NCBI RefSeq assembly: GCF_004011695.2
Contig: NC_082406.1
Span: 496,001 to 560,000, forward strand
Source of the DNA: Ascochyta rabiei
Lineage: Eukaryota; Ascomycota; Dothideomycetes; Pleosporales; Didymellaceae
Length of the DNA stretch: 64,000 nt
Direction of reading: 5' to 3'
Shown one piece after another: positions 22,169 through 33,090 of the stretch. Numbering within the stretch: position 1 is the stretch's first letter; each line of letters opens with the position of its first letter. The notes beneath the pieces were generated by a model. That model had not been told where the DNA came from, did no database searches, and was given only the letters and a program-made list of their open reading frames with translations. Position numbers and translations under genes: made by a program.

Positions 22169-22930
22169 TTACACAACAAAAGCAGCCAATCCAAAGATTC
22201 CTGCAGCCACAATGGGGGCCTTAACCAACCTCACTCCGCCAGTGAATTCCGGCAATTGAGAAGAGGTAGTGGATGACGAGCCAGTACCGGAGGGAGCTGG
22301 CACAGGAGTACCGGTAGGATAAGGCGGAAGCACGCCAGGAACAGAAGTTGGCTTGGAGGAAGGGCGTGACACAATGATGGTGTCGATGACAGAGGGGAGA
22401 GAAACGAGATCAGCGTAGGAAGTAGGGAGGTTGGGTACGTCGTCGGTGATGTGAGTAGGTTCTACTGAAATCAATATGTCTCTATGGGAAGGGGGAGGGG
22501 ATAACGCACCGGGGTACTCTGACGAAACCTCACTTGCAGTCGGGTACTCGGGGTATCCTGGCTCTTCGGTCGCTGAAGGCTGTGTCTCGATCGGGGCCTC
22601 GGATGGAGCTGCAGGTGTAGGCTCGACCACAGGTGAAGACGCCGGTGCCGCCGGGGCTTCGATGGGGAAGCCAGCAGCTGCGCAAATCTTGGAGAGGACC
22701 TCAATGATCTTGGATTGGTCGGCAGGGTCAGTACAAGCGTTCTGCACGCAGGGCGTGACGACGGGTGTGAGCTGCGAGGCCTTCTGGCACGAGCATGCAA
22801 AGTCAGTGAGGCCGCAGCCTAGGCCGCCAATGGCACCAGCAAGGCACTCAAGGGAGCACGGTGGCAAGTCGGTAATGGTTTGCGCTGCGGCGAAGGCCGT
22901 GACGGCGCCGACGAAGATTGTGTACTTCAT
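22169..22930 (-). CDS. CFEM-domain GPI-anchored cell-surface protein
   Basis: The signal peptide (MKYTIFVGAVTAFAAAQ) is followed by a CFEM domain with eight cysteines in order: PPC, LEC, LGC, FAC, SC, TPC, NAC, KIC. CFEM proteins act at the cell surface, some in haem/iron capture or adhesion. A Pro/Ser/Thr-rich stalk and a C-terminal hydrophobic tail (APIVVAAGIFGLAAFVV-like) support a GPI anchor. Start ATG 22930 is chosen for the signal peptide. An intron at 22509-22465 (45 bp, GTGCGT...TTTCAG) is a multiple of three and stop-free, so spliced and retained forms are both in frame (about 238 or 253 residues). The aspartate next to the fourth cysteine (LTDFAC) fits haem-binding CFEM domains. The ligand is not proven. 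Confidence 0.88.
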   Translation of the reverse strand: MKYTIFVGAVTAFAAAQTITDLPPCSLECLAGAIGGLGCGLTDFACSCQKASQLTPVVTPCVQNACTDPADQSKIIEVLSKICAAAGFPIEAPAAPASSPVVEPTPAAPSEAPIETQPSATEEPGYPEYPTASEVSSEYPGALSPPPSHRDILISVEPTHITDDVPNLPTSYADLVSLPSVIDTIIVSRPSSKPTSVPGVLPPYPTGTPVPAPSGTGSSSTTSSQLPEFTGGVRLVKAPIVAAGIFGLAAFVV

Positions 22931-23852
22931 GTTCGTGTAGTTTGGGGGTGATTTGGTGCGGACTGGATCTTGGATGAAACGGGCTTGAAAGGTTGGAATT
23001 AGAAGAGAGACTACAGGCTTATTTGTACACAAGGCTAACAAAACGTATTTTGTTCATCAGATTATTGCACTTTGTGGTTCTCTGCATAATGCAATGCCTG
23101 GAAAGAGATCAGTGCCGGATAATAACAGCCAAAAGAAGCAGGCGTATCTGTACGAATATCTCTTCCAGTCCGTAACCTGCAGCATGCTCGGGATCGTCAC
23201 CAATCATTCGCTTTGTTGTACGACTTGGTATTCGTGGTTGGCAGCAACAACTCTGGATAGGAAGGTTGTGTCCGGGGTCACCGAAGTTTATACAGTGAGC
23301 TGTGACCTGATTGGATACACGTCAATGATGATGCTGCTGATCCTGGGTTGTGCTACTTACACGCTTGATGCAAACTGTCGTGCATCACATGTGGGCGATC
23401 GCACGAACATGCAGCCGACGAGAATGTGTGGATAAAAATAGTCGCCTGTACAACGTCGATGCAGGAGTCCCAAGTGCTCGTTGCCTGTTGCCAGCTGGCT
23501 TAACAAACAACGACTTTCTTGAATATATTCACAACGTCCAGATCCATGGGCGAGATCCATGGATAGTTGGAGAAAGAAGTGGTGCAACCGCACTGCTTCG
23601 GGCAGTGAAGCTGCTAGGTAAACTGCCTCGGTGGCGTCTGGGGAAGTCGCTGGATCCCGCCCCCGCGTTACGTGCTTGGCATGTGTCAAGGGGTGTTGTA
23701 AGATGATTCGTGAGAGAGGGATTTCCTCTGAGTCGTCGTTTGGTAGGCTTGTCAACTGTTCAGTCTCTGCTAATCCGACCACTTGAAATCCCGCTGGCGG
23801 TGAACATGAATCTTGTAGCCGGTCTACGATTGAATTCCACCAGGCTGTTTCT
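22931..23852. other. Intergenic stretch without a supported gene
   Basis: Promoter side of the CFEM gene and 3' flank of the membrane-protein gene. A long minus-strand frame (23357-24046) overlaps the real last exon in another frame and looks like chance. Confidence 0.5.
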
Positions 23853-25254
23853 TCAAGATTGTCGTAGTACCGCTGGTGCAGGTCGAATGAGGTGTACTTC
23901 ATCATTCGCAGACGAAGCCTTCGGAGGGTTTTGTGTACCTGATGTGTCACATTCTGCTTGATCGTTTCTTGACCGATGCATGTTGGCCCACCCGACAGTA
24001 TCGCCGAAGCTGAGCACGCTTGACCCGTCACGATCCCTATGTTCATACTGAAGTCCTCGCTGCAACTCTAAGTCCTTTAGGGGCTCGCTGTGCATTCTGA
24101 ACTCTTCAGTCATAAAGATCCCGTTGTTCGCACTGCCTGCAAGAGATGGGGAGGGTTGGTCTCTGCCGAAAACACTCCTAAGTATGGATATGGTCTGACG
24201 GCTAGGGTGAAGCGAGTTCGAGTTCGAATTCGAGTCATGGGAGGAGCGGTTGTTGTAGGAGTTGGGGATGATGAGCAGGTCGCTGTTGCGTGAACGATCT
24301 GTCGCTATCCTTTTGATAAGATCCGCCATAGACATCTCGATGTTCAATTTTACAAGATATGCGAGTGGGTGGAAGATGGCATATCTATTGTAGAGTCTCA
24401 GCGCACAACAGTACGTAAGCAGAAGGGGCACTTACACGAAGCCGTTCGGGATCCACATAGCAGCTATGATCGTGACGTCCATAAGCATGGAGATGACGAT
24501 CATGTGCTGGTTGAATAGGACAAGCTTGTTGTACTTTTCAAGACCGTTCTTGACCAAATTTGCTCGAACTACGCGTATGAAATAGAAATTCAGTAAGCCG
24601 TCAATGCACAAGTACAAGACCTTTTCGATACGGTCCCAGATGTTGTTAATATGGATCCACCTTATTCTGTCAGTGTTTCAGTGACAACAAATTGTTCGAT
24701 GTTCTTACTGGTTGCTTATCTGGAGACGCGCAGGCATCCATATGCAGAAAACGCTAATGTTGATCATCGTGACGATGATGGCAGTGCCGATCATGAGGAA
24801 ACGGCCCTTTCGTTTGTCCGCCAAGATAATGCGTACTCGATTGATGATAATCTGCAGTAGCAACTGTACCTGAATAGACCAGCTCAATACTACGACGGTT
24901 AGCAGAAGTTCGTACTCACGATAAATGTGTATTACAGATCGACATGTAGAACCAGAAACTTGGTCTGATCACTTTTAGTAAGTATAGCAAGCACTCAACC
25001 GCAATCACGAAAGAAGCAGCTAGCTCTAGCCAGATCATCCAGATATATGCGCTTCTCCACGGAGCTCGGCATGATCTTGTCTGTCTGAAGGCGATGTACG
25101 CTGCTGAGATAGCGAAGAGATTTGCTAGACCGAAGACCAAGCCAGCTACAATGATAGCTCTATAGGTGACAGGCTGAACGTAATAGTCGTCGCGGATGAA
25201 AGGTCCCCATGCTGTGAAGGTCGGATCGGGATTGAACTCTGTGCTCAAGCCCAT
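23853..25254 (-). CDS. Multi-TM integral membrane protein of a fungal family
   Basis: 421 residues in four exons: 25254-24920, 24882-24709, 24660-24436 and 24384-23853 (total 1266 nt, in frame). The first three exons encode about seven hydrophobic segments (for example IIVAGLVFGLANLFAISAAY, WLELAASFVIAVECLLYLL, VTMINISVFCIWMPA, VISMLMDVTIIAAMWI) with short loops containing CNTHLSWSIQVQLLLQIIIN. The last exon is a hydrophilic cytoplasmic-type tail rich in Ser and Asn. The layout resembles fungal seven-TM orphan proteins; it lacks a CFEM domain, so it is not a classical Pth11. Role unknown, possibly sensing. The first intron uses a less common GAG acceptor, chosen because it keeps conserved sequence. 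Confidence 0.8.
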
Positions 25255-26332
25255 GGTGGCAGACTGTTGCGGGAACAAGCACCATCAACTATAACCATAA
25301 TACCGGTGATGTATTTCGGCGTGGATGCGAATAGAAAGAAAGAGAGAGGTCCAGACCGACCCTATCGATGCGCTCGACGATAGTTCTTCGAATTTCTACG
25401 CAATCTCAGATCCAAAACCTATGACGCTAGACACCGCACGATCCGCACTTATGCATAGGTAGCCAGTTCCAAAGGGCCGAAACCTATTCAAACGGGAAGG
25501 CTCTTTGAACGCCGATATCACATTGTTCATAGAACACGTGGAGCGGCTAGCTTGGCTCCGACTCACATTGGACTTCAAAAGATGCTTGTTCTGTTGGCTC
25601 CAAAAGAGCCACAATGGGTCGACTGTGTTGTCAGTTCTGCGCTGGTTACCACGACATTGTCTCCTGGCATTGCTTCCCAACCCCCAGAATGCACAAAGAC
25701 CTCAACAGAAAGTTTGCATGGAAGCAGCGGTCAGCATTCCACTGACATACCATAGCTCTGTATCTTCCCATGTATTGGCTGTCTCAAGATGCTGACTGCA
25801 GAGCCTTGCCTCTCACTCGATGCCCCCCCTACGCGGGCGGGCTACATGCGGGACCGGGAGAGATAATTGCGGAAACTGCGGCGCGGTGAGACGTTTTCAC
25901 AAGCGAGGAGATCCGGTATTGACCTCCCGAAGCGCACCACCAAGGAGTAGTGCCCGCCCAGCGTGATTGGTCGAATTAAGCGAGACAGCGGCTGTTGGCT
26001 TCAGATAGATTAACAAGTTGAAAGGAGCTGAACGCTCATGAACGCACGCATTTAAAACATTCGACGGCTCGATCTATGTGCGCGTTCGTGTGCATCAGGC
26101 AGGCCACCAGATCTCCATTGGGATTCCTCGAATCAGTCCATGCTTAGCTCTGCTTGGTGATGGAAGATGAAAGCGACGAATGGCAGTAAACAAATGGCGA
26201 TCTTGGATCTATGATGCTCAATAGTAGAGGAAGGTGTGACGAGCAAGGATTCATGGCAAAGAATAAGTGACGCAGCGCCACCCCATGTACTATGTAGAAC
26301 AATGCAAACCAAGACACCATCTGTATTTCCTT
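25255..26332. other. Intergenic stretch without a supported gene
   Basis: Upstream region of the multi-TM gene. Short overlapping frames only; no recognisable motif. Confidence 0.5.
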
Positions 26333-27385
26333 CTACTCTTGGATCGTTCCCTTCATGCTCTGTTTCCCATAGCTATCCCAGATATCTGCATTCCATTGGC
26401 CGCGCCTACCCTTCTGCTCATCTGCACCGTTCTGTCCTAGCAGTATGCGATACGGCTCGCCCATGTACAACGGTGACATAGCACGATATGCGATGGACTT
26501 CGGTACCGCTTCTGAGCTTCCATTCCTTGCTGTGTCTCGCCAGAAATCGAGGATGTTGATCAAGTTGAGGGGGCCATGCACCACTGAGTTTCTGTGCCCT
26601 TCAACTTGTCTACACCACTCTGGTGAAAAGTGAATCTTGTGCCCATTGAATGTCAATGCAGAGAATCTGAACAGAGTCACGTCCGTTTGGCAAAAGTCTT
26701 TTTTGTGATCTCCAGTTGGCAGGGCCTTCTCCTCTGGCCGAGTAGGAGACGGCAATGGGTTCCCAGGTAAAATCTCCTTTTGAAACACCCAGTTTCTTTT
26801 GTCCACAAGCGCAATGCCTTTGAAATTCTCAAAGGTCTTTTCTACGCCCACGACTAGCATCTCGCCGCCGTTCTTTAGCTTCTTTGGCTCGGCCGATAGG
26901 AGTTTGGTCGTCTCGCGCACCTCTTGACCGATCCTGAGCAGGCCATTCGCATCTTGCGCCCATGTCAGTTCACCGCCAGCCCACATGCGTCGTGTGTATG
27001 GCGAGAGTGGGTTTACGGTTCGGTCTGTGCCGTCGAGGCCGAGTTCGGATTCGATAATGCTTGGTGTAAAGTAGACAAGGTGGTGTCCTGGTGGGACGGG
27101 TGTGCCTTGAGGTGGTGGGTTCTCTGATGATGGCGTGCGGTTCAATGTAATGTTGAGCAACTGAAGCTGATTCGCGTCGAGTACCTGCTTTCTGATCGAG
27201 ACTGGTTTTCCATGGCCGAATCGCTCGAACAGCTCAGCGCTGGCTTCTGCAGCAGAGGCCTGCCGACACGTGGTTGTCGAGAAGAGACGGCGCGCTATGT
27301 GAGCCATGTTGGTATTGACACTCGAGCGAGGTGTACAAGGGATAAACACGTGAAGCAATTCAGGCGTTCTAATGGCGCTCGGCAT
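26333..27385 (-). CDS. Mitochondrial MaoC/HTD2-type acyl-thioester hydratase
   Basis: Single-exon protein of 350 residues from ATG 27385. An internal ATG at 27307 (MAHIARRLFSTTTCRQASAA) gives a better mitochondrial targeting peptide and is probably the true start (324 residues). The family covers Htd2-type 3-hydroxyacyl-thioester dehydratases of mitochondrial fatty-acid synthesis and mesaconyl-C4-CoA hydratases. Seen: PPGHHLVYFTP, RRMWAGGELTW, and the C-terminal hot-dog signature FRFSALTFNGHKIHF followed by VVHGPLNLINILDFW. Which of the two reactions it performs cannot be told from sequence. Divergent from the intact Zn2Cys6 gene, with about 310-390 bp between starts. Confidence 0.85.
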   Translation of the reverse strand: MPSAIRTPELLHVFIPCTPRSSVNTNMAHIARRLFSTTTCRQASAAEASAELFERFGHGKPVSIRKQVLDANQLQLLNITLNRTPSSENPPPQGTPVPPGHHLVYFTPSIIESELGLDGTDRTVNPLSPYTRRMWAGGELTWAQDANGLLRIGQEVRETTKLLSAEPKKLKNGGEMLVVGVEKTFENFKGIALVDKRNWVFQKEILPGNPLPSPTRPEEKALPTGDHKKDFCQTDVTLFRFSALTFNGHKIHFSPEWCRQVEGHRNSVVHGPLNLINILDFWRDTARNGSSEAVPKSIAYRAMSPLYMGEPYRILLGQNGADEQKGRRGQWNADIWDSYGKQSMKGTIQE

Positions 27386-27699
27386 TCAGGTCAGGACACG
27401 CAGATAGCCGACTGTGACACAACGTCATCTGTTCCCAGCAGGCAAAGAGAGACAGGCCAGAATTTTGGACCATTGAATCCCATTGCATATATCGGTACTT
27501 TTCGAGCTCAATGTGACGCTGTAATGCCATCTTGCGCATGATACATTGTATGATATTGTACAGATAGAACATGTCTCCCTTCGGACTTCCGCACTTGGGC
27601 TACTCACAAAAAGAGGCCGCACTGTGCCGAGCCGCTAAATCGCACTTGATAGCCTACTTCCCCTCCGCGTTCCGGCAATTCGACTTCTCCCCGACCAGC
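27386..27699. promoter_or_regulatory. Shared divergent promoter region, hydratase / Zn2Cys6 regulator
   Basis: About 314 bp between the most upstream hydratase ATG (minus) and the regulator ATG (plus). No specific operator recognised. The plus-strand frame is open upstream of 27700, so a longer N-terminus is possible, but homology-like sequence begins near 27700. Confidence 0.4.
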
Positions 27700-29928
27700 A
27701 TGGATGACTACGGCGACCCACGACCGCGGAAGCGCGCCAAACTAGCATGCACAAATTGCAATGCACGAAGAGTCAAGTGTGATGTGACAGATCAGCAACC
27801 GTGTCGCAATTGCGCCACGGCACAAGTCGTGTGCGAAACGCGTGAGTCCAAGCGCGGCAAACATCCCCGGAAGCTGCGAGTGGAGAATGAAAAGCGCAAT
27901 GGCATCGTCAAAATTGAGTACGTCTTCAGAATGAAAGAACTCATGCGGCAAGGATAACAGTGCGCTGACTTTTCCAGTAACGCTAATAACAATGCAAATT
28001 TGGGCATGCTTCCTGAGCGTCATGACGACGATATTGCGGCGTCGCACGTGCTCGCCTCCTTGTCGACAAAATTCCACAGCCCAGCTGAAAACCAGACTGC
28101 GAACAATGAAATCGACTTCCAGTTCGCTACACCTCGGACACGTTCCGAGTCGCAGGTCGGATTCCAACAGACTGAAACCACTCGACCAGAAGACGATGCT
28201 GCAGTCTTTCTAGGCGAGTCCAGCTCACTCCGCTATGTAACTGGAGAAGAGACACGGGTACCTGCGCGTGATCGGCCACGACTACGCCACGCCGTTCCTA
28301 ATGCTGTAAAAGCGGAAGCGCTTGTCCCTGAGTGGGAGGCGGAGAGACGTCGCAAAAGGATGGAAGCACTCCAAGCTGAAGGGGCTTTCTCCTTCCCTCC
28401 AAGCAGCGTTCGTATTGCCCTCTTGGAGGCCTATTTTCAGTGGTTTCATCCACACTTTGCTATCGTCGATGAAGCAGACCTCTGGGAGTCTCATCGTCAA
28501 GGTACCATTTCACCACTCTTGTTACAAGCTATGCTCTTTATAGGGGTAATTCACTGCGAAGAGCTGACTTTACGCAACCTCGGGTGGGGAAATCGCCATC
28601 GAGCAAGATACATCTTCTATATCCGCGCCAAAGACATATACGATGCATCTTATGAGACAAACAAGGTCATTGTCATTCAGGCTGTGTTCCTGATGAGTTT
28701 TTGGCGTGCTGGTGCGCTCCTGGAGAAAGATGCTCGTCATTGGCTGTCTGCTGCCATAAGTCTAGCGCAAACCAAAGCACTGCACCGATCTACAGGGGAA
28801 TCTGACGAGAAGTCTGCGAAGCTTAAACGGCGGTTGTGGTGGGCCATATACGTCCGTGAACGTCAATGTGGTTCTGCTCTTGGCCTCCCCAATCGTATTC
28901 GCGACGAAGACTGCGATGTTGAGCCTCTTTCCTCCTCAGATTTTGAGTGGGCTTACTTGCCTACGACTTCACCTATCGACATGGAGCGTTACAAGGATTA
29001 CGGCGTTGGCATGGTACAGCTTGCCGTCTTCCTCGGCAGGATCGTTGATGCCGGTTACTTACCAAATCATACACTCAAACCCGAAGATCGTGCAACAATC
29101 AGGGACGAGCTCTACAAATGGAAACGGGAACTCCCTCTGGTCATGCAAGTTTCAGCCGACACTGTTGACGACTCAAGTTTTCAGGCCAGCATGCTGCATC
29201 TCGCTTACAACAACCTACTACTGCTACTTTACCGGTCACATTTTATCAACGATGAGGACAGCAGCGCCGACATTGAGGGCAACATAGCTTTGCAAGCAGC
29301 CGCTCGTAATTCCCGTATTGTAGAGGATATGTTGCCTCGAGGAAACATTGGTCATGCGCAGATTCATGTCATCACGAACCTTTTTAACACACTCTGCATT
29401 CATGTTGCGCACCTTAGACGGTCTACAGGCATCAACAGGACACTGGCTGAGCACCGTGCCAAGTTGTGTCTCTTAGGGCTACAAGAAATGCAGAAGACGT
29501 GGGAAGTGACTAACTGGGTACTCCAAATGTTCTTCCGATATATCGACCGATCTACTGCTGCGCGACTTGCCATGGAAGCCGATGACATTGGTATCTCCAG
29601 CGTGGCAGCGCCGAGTGGGCACGCAACACGCGACTCAACGCCCTTGACACAACACGGCCACAGAGGTGATGCCGATGAAGCCAACGCGCTATCGTCACTG
29701 GAACAAACAGACAACCATCAGCCAGAGACAGGAACAACACCATGGTCCTGGACTACAGACGAAGCCAACCAGTACCTCTTCGCGCAAATAGAAAATGACT
29801 TTGCCTTTGGCGAGGGCGGCATGCTGCAATGGAGTCCGAGCGAGCTGCTGAACGATACCATGACACCCGTCTTTAGCTCCAACGGCCTCGATCCTGTGAA
29901 TGGAAATGGAGGCCCGCCTGGTCTGTGA
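27700..29928 (+). CDS. Zn2Cys6 transcription factor with Fungal_trans domain
   Basis: 722 residues; exons 27700-27917 and 27978-29928 (2169 nt, in frame). The N-terminus MDDYGDPRPRKRAKLACTNC opens a complete zinc cluster: ACTNCNARRVKCDVTDQQPC then RNCATAQVVC, all six cysteines present, followed by a basic linker (KRGKHPRK). The middle homology domain starts near VRIALLEAYFQWFHPHFAIV and includes MLFIGVIHC and RRLWWAIYVRERQCGSALG. This resembles regulators of the cutinase-factor type. It is intact, unlike the regulator at 14.4-16.7 kb. The target pathway is unknown; the divergent hydratase is a candidate. Confidence 0.92.
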
Positions 29929-30125
29929 TTTTTTCCGTTTGGTCGAGTCCCATGTACGAACATCAAATGACAAGCCACACCAACCCTGGTACAACTCCAA
30001 TGACGTGAGGCAATTCGCCATGGATTTACCATGAAATAGCTACTCTATTCAGTACTATCTCGATCTAGGAGCCAGTGTCCAAAACCAATGTCATCCTGTA
30101 TATCGCTATGAGACGTAGCTCGTCA

Positions 30126-31671
30126 CTAGGCCCACTTGCCAAGAACGCTCATCAGCACCATACCACAAACCAGCGCCAACATGGCCGATGCCGTCCTGAT
30201 CAACCCAGCGTTAAGCAAGCGCCCGTGCAACCAGTCTCTCGCCAACATCTCCACGATACCAACCCACGCAAGGATACCTGCCGACAGCGCGTCAAGGGTC
30301 CCGATGGCAACGATGGTATGAGGGTCGTTGCCGTTGAACGAGTTCAAAACACCAATACCGATAGCCATACCGATAGGGGTAATGAAGGCGAATGTTCCGG
30401 CCATGATGCACTTCTGCAGGGTTGATGCAGCGGCCTTGGGTAACTCAGCGATGCAGGTTCCAAGTGCGATGCCTTCGAACATTTGGTGGAAGAGAATGAC
30501 AACGAAGAGAGTAATGAAAAAAGAGTCGCCGGCGACCACAAGGGTAACTCCGATGATGATGGAGTGAAAAATGATACCTGCTTCCAGATTGTAAACGTTG
30601 ATCTTTTCTTCCATAGGGGTGGTGTTGTGAATAGCTCCGTGCGCGTGGGGGAGGCCGTCGCTGCGGTTGAATTCGTTTTCGGGGCTGGTGGAGGCTGACA
30701 CGGCCTTGTCACTGCCATCTGTGGGGCTACCGCGAATCTCGCTGTCGGAACCAGCATGCTTCTTCTGGCGCCATTGAATGAATCGAGCACCCAAGTAGTC
30801 GGCTAAGAACGACAGGAAAAGACCAGCGAGGAAGACAGCTGCAGCCGTTCCCTCGTACTGCAGCTCGCCCAGGCACTCGTTGCCGAACATGAGACCAGCG
30901 TGAGTGAAAAGATGGATGAACGCAGTCGATAAAACAATACCGGTACCAAACTGCTTCAGCACGACGAAGATGATATTTGTCTGCGAGATGATGTTGAACC
31001 GGGTCGTCAAGATGGGCAGGAAGACACCGAAGCCACTGGTGACAAGAATCACGAAGAGTAGACCAACGCGTAACGGGATGTTGTAGTCACGATCTGTCGC
31101 ATCGCAAGACACTTCTTCGCTGCCGCCAACGCAGTGTCTGGGTCTGATTAGCTGGTGGTTGTCAGATCGTTGATATATGAGCTTACTCAACACCCGCGTG
31201 GAAGTGGCAGTGCTCCTCGGACCCGGCTGGCTCTTCAGCAGTCTCACCAGCGTGCGTAGTCTCCTCGGTGTTTTCCATAACAATCTCGACATCCTCGCCA
31301 GCGTCGTCAACGCAGTACCTGGTTGACAAGTCAGTAATGTTCCACGAATATAGAATGGTGTTACTCACGTGTCACTACCGTGTTTGTGACAGTCTGTGTA
31401 CTGAGCCTGGAATTCCTCTGTTGCGGTAGGCCCAGAGATCTGGTACTCCTCAGTCCCGACCATACACCAACTGTCGTACGTCAGTACTAGTCTTGATCGA
31501 TAAATGCGACCGGGTTTCAACTTACTTGACTGTGCCATGAGGGTGGCAGTCGGAAACAGCAGTGATAGTGGGTGTTGCAGCTGCCGTGACTGTGGCTGTG
31601 ATCGTTACAGTCTGTGCAGCGACACAGGCTCCAAAAGCCAGTAGGGCTACAGAATGTGCAGCAGGGGTCAT
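30126..31671 (-). CDS. ZIP-family zinc transporter with Cys/His-rich ectodomain (ZrfC-like)
   Basis: 465 residues; exons 31671-31526, 31470-31369, 31318-31187 and 31143-30126 (1398 nt, in frame). The signal peptide (MTPAAHSVALLAFGACVAA) leads to an extracellular part with CHPHGTVNWC, CHKHGSDTYC and a looser CHFHAGVEPRHC. Eight TM segments follow, with the ZIP signatures HSIIIGVTLVV (TM4) and HQMFEGIALGTCIAEL (TM5). The variable loop holds a His motif (HAHGAIHN). It imports Zn2+ across the plasma membrane. The long Cys/His N-terminus resembles the alkaline-active ZrfC type. It is divergent from a Pra1/AspF2 zincophore gene, the same pairing as in Aspergillus and Candida. Confidence 0.92.
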
Positions 31672-33090
31672 TTTGGAATGATGTGGTTTGGTTGCCGAAC
31701 GAGGCGAGTTGTTGGTGTATCAGGCTCGAACCTACGCAACCTTATTATATCAACCCGAGCTGGCTTGCAGATAGCCTTGCAACAAGATTTCGGCTTTGAA
31801 GTACCGTGCTGGAGCGGCAAAGCATGCAAGCTTGAAGATTCTTTCGTCCGCCATCCGAGTTGAGAATTCTTGGCGTGGGTGGATGTTTGAGTACCGTGAT
31901 GGAGAGGGCCAAGGCCGCCAAGTATGGCGGAGTCCACTTTCTCGTCGAACCTAAGGGCCAAGGATTCTGTACCGAAGGCCTGAGTGCTTGCAAAGATGCG
32001 GACAAATGCTGGGACTATTAATGAAAGAGCGCGGGTATGCGGCGCTGGACCCTTCTGGGCCATGCGTCAGGCACAAGACCCTGAGGGTATCATGTACCTA
32101 CAATCAACAGTCAAGACAAGATGTGAACAGCAATAGGACACCTTGGTATCAGTATCAACCAGGAGCTAGCTCACGGAATGGGTCTGTGGCGTGAACTTAG
32201 CTTCCGGGTTGCGTCTTGGCTGGGCTTGGCTGGTGAATGTTGGGTAACATCCGACTGTGGGGTGGCTGGAGTACGCTCGGACTACTCCGCTATGCGTCAT
32301 GGTCAAGGAATCGTGGTATAGACTGACTTGAGAAGATACCACCCTATTAGTATAACCGCTATACTTTCGCAGTAGCCTAGTCTCTTGAACACCAGACTGA
32401 ACACAGTGCCCAGATAAATCAAAGTCACCTCGCAACACCGCCTGCAAGCATATGCGGAAGTCTTGATGTCCTCAAGATACTTACCTTCAGCGTTTGTTTT
32501 GCTAGAAAGTACGACAAATCGAGTAAAAGTGCGTCCGGAAACATGCATCTCTCTGCAGCCAGGCCTTCAGCTTTACCAAACGCAGGTATTGCAACCGACG
32601 CTTTGTCTCTTGGAGGCGAGAAAATCTTGCTATTGGTAGTCCATCATGGTACTCGATGTCCCCTAGCAAGTACCGCAACAGAGGGACTTGCAGGCCGGGC
32701 CCGCAGTGAAGGCTCAGCCATGCAGCCTACCACGCGAAACGTGCCGCGAGCCAAGAAAGTAGGTCGATATTCTGCCCTCTTAGCTCGAAGTTTTAACCTC
32801 CCAGGTGATGAAAGACCTGCAAAAAGCAGTACTGAGGCGTATACCGTGGGGTCTCGGCGTGAAGAGATGCAGGGCGACTTCGGTGCAAGAGTACCGAGAA
32901 GGGACTGAGCGCCATTAATTATTCTGGAGAGCTGTGCACTTGTATGGTATAAAGAGGCAACACGCAGCCTGCAAGATTCCCCATCCAGACATCCAGAACA
33001 GAGCTGCCGAACACCAGTTCGCATCTTTGTTACACTCAAGGTTTCAACTTACAGACCGTTGATACCTGTATTGGACCACCAACATCAACC
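31672..33090. promoter_or_regulatory. Shared divergent promoter of ZIP transporter and zincophore genes
   Basis: 1419 bp. PacC-type hexamers GCCAAG/CTTGGC at 31869, 31908, 31917, 31957, 32215, 32225 and 32750, plus GCCAGG at 32558. CAAGGT, the core reported for the zinc regulator ZafA, occurs at 33037 and in reverse (ACCTTG) at 32140. TATAAA at 32948 lies 138 bp before the zincophore ATG. The motifs are seen directly; zinc and alkaline control is inferred from the Aspergillus zrfC-aspf2 locus. Confidence 0.65.

Noticed and set aside
23357..24046. 229-codon minus-strand frame
   Set aside because: It overlaps the well-supported last exon of the multi-TM gene in a different frame, with no motif and no splice support.
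32543..33039. Open frames inside the zinc-gene promoter
   Set aside because: Overlapping frames on both strands with no domain. The region is better explained as the shared promoter with a TATA box at 32948.
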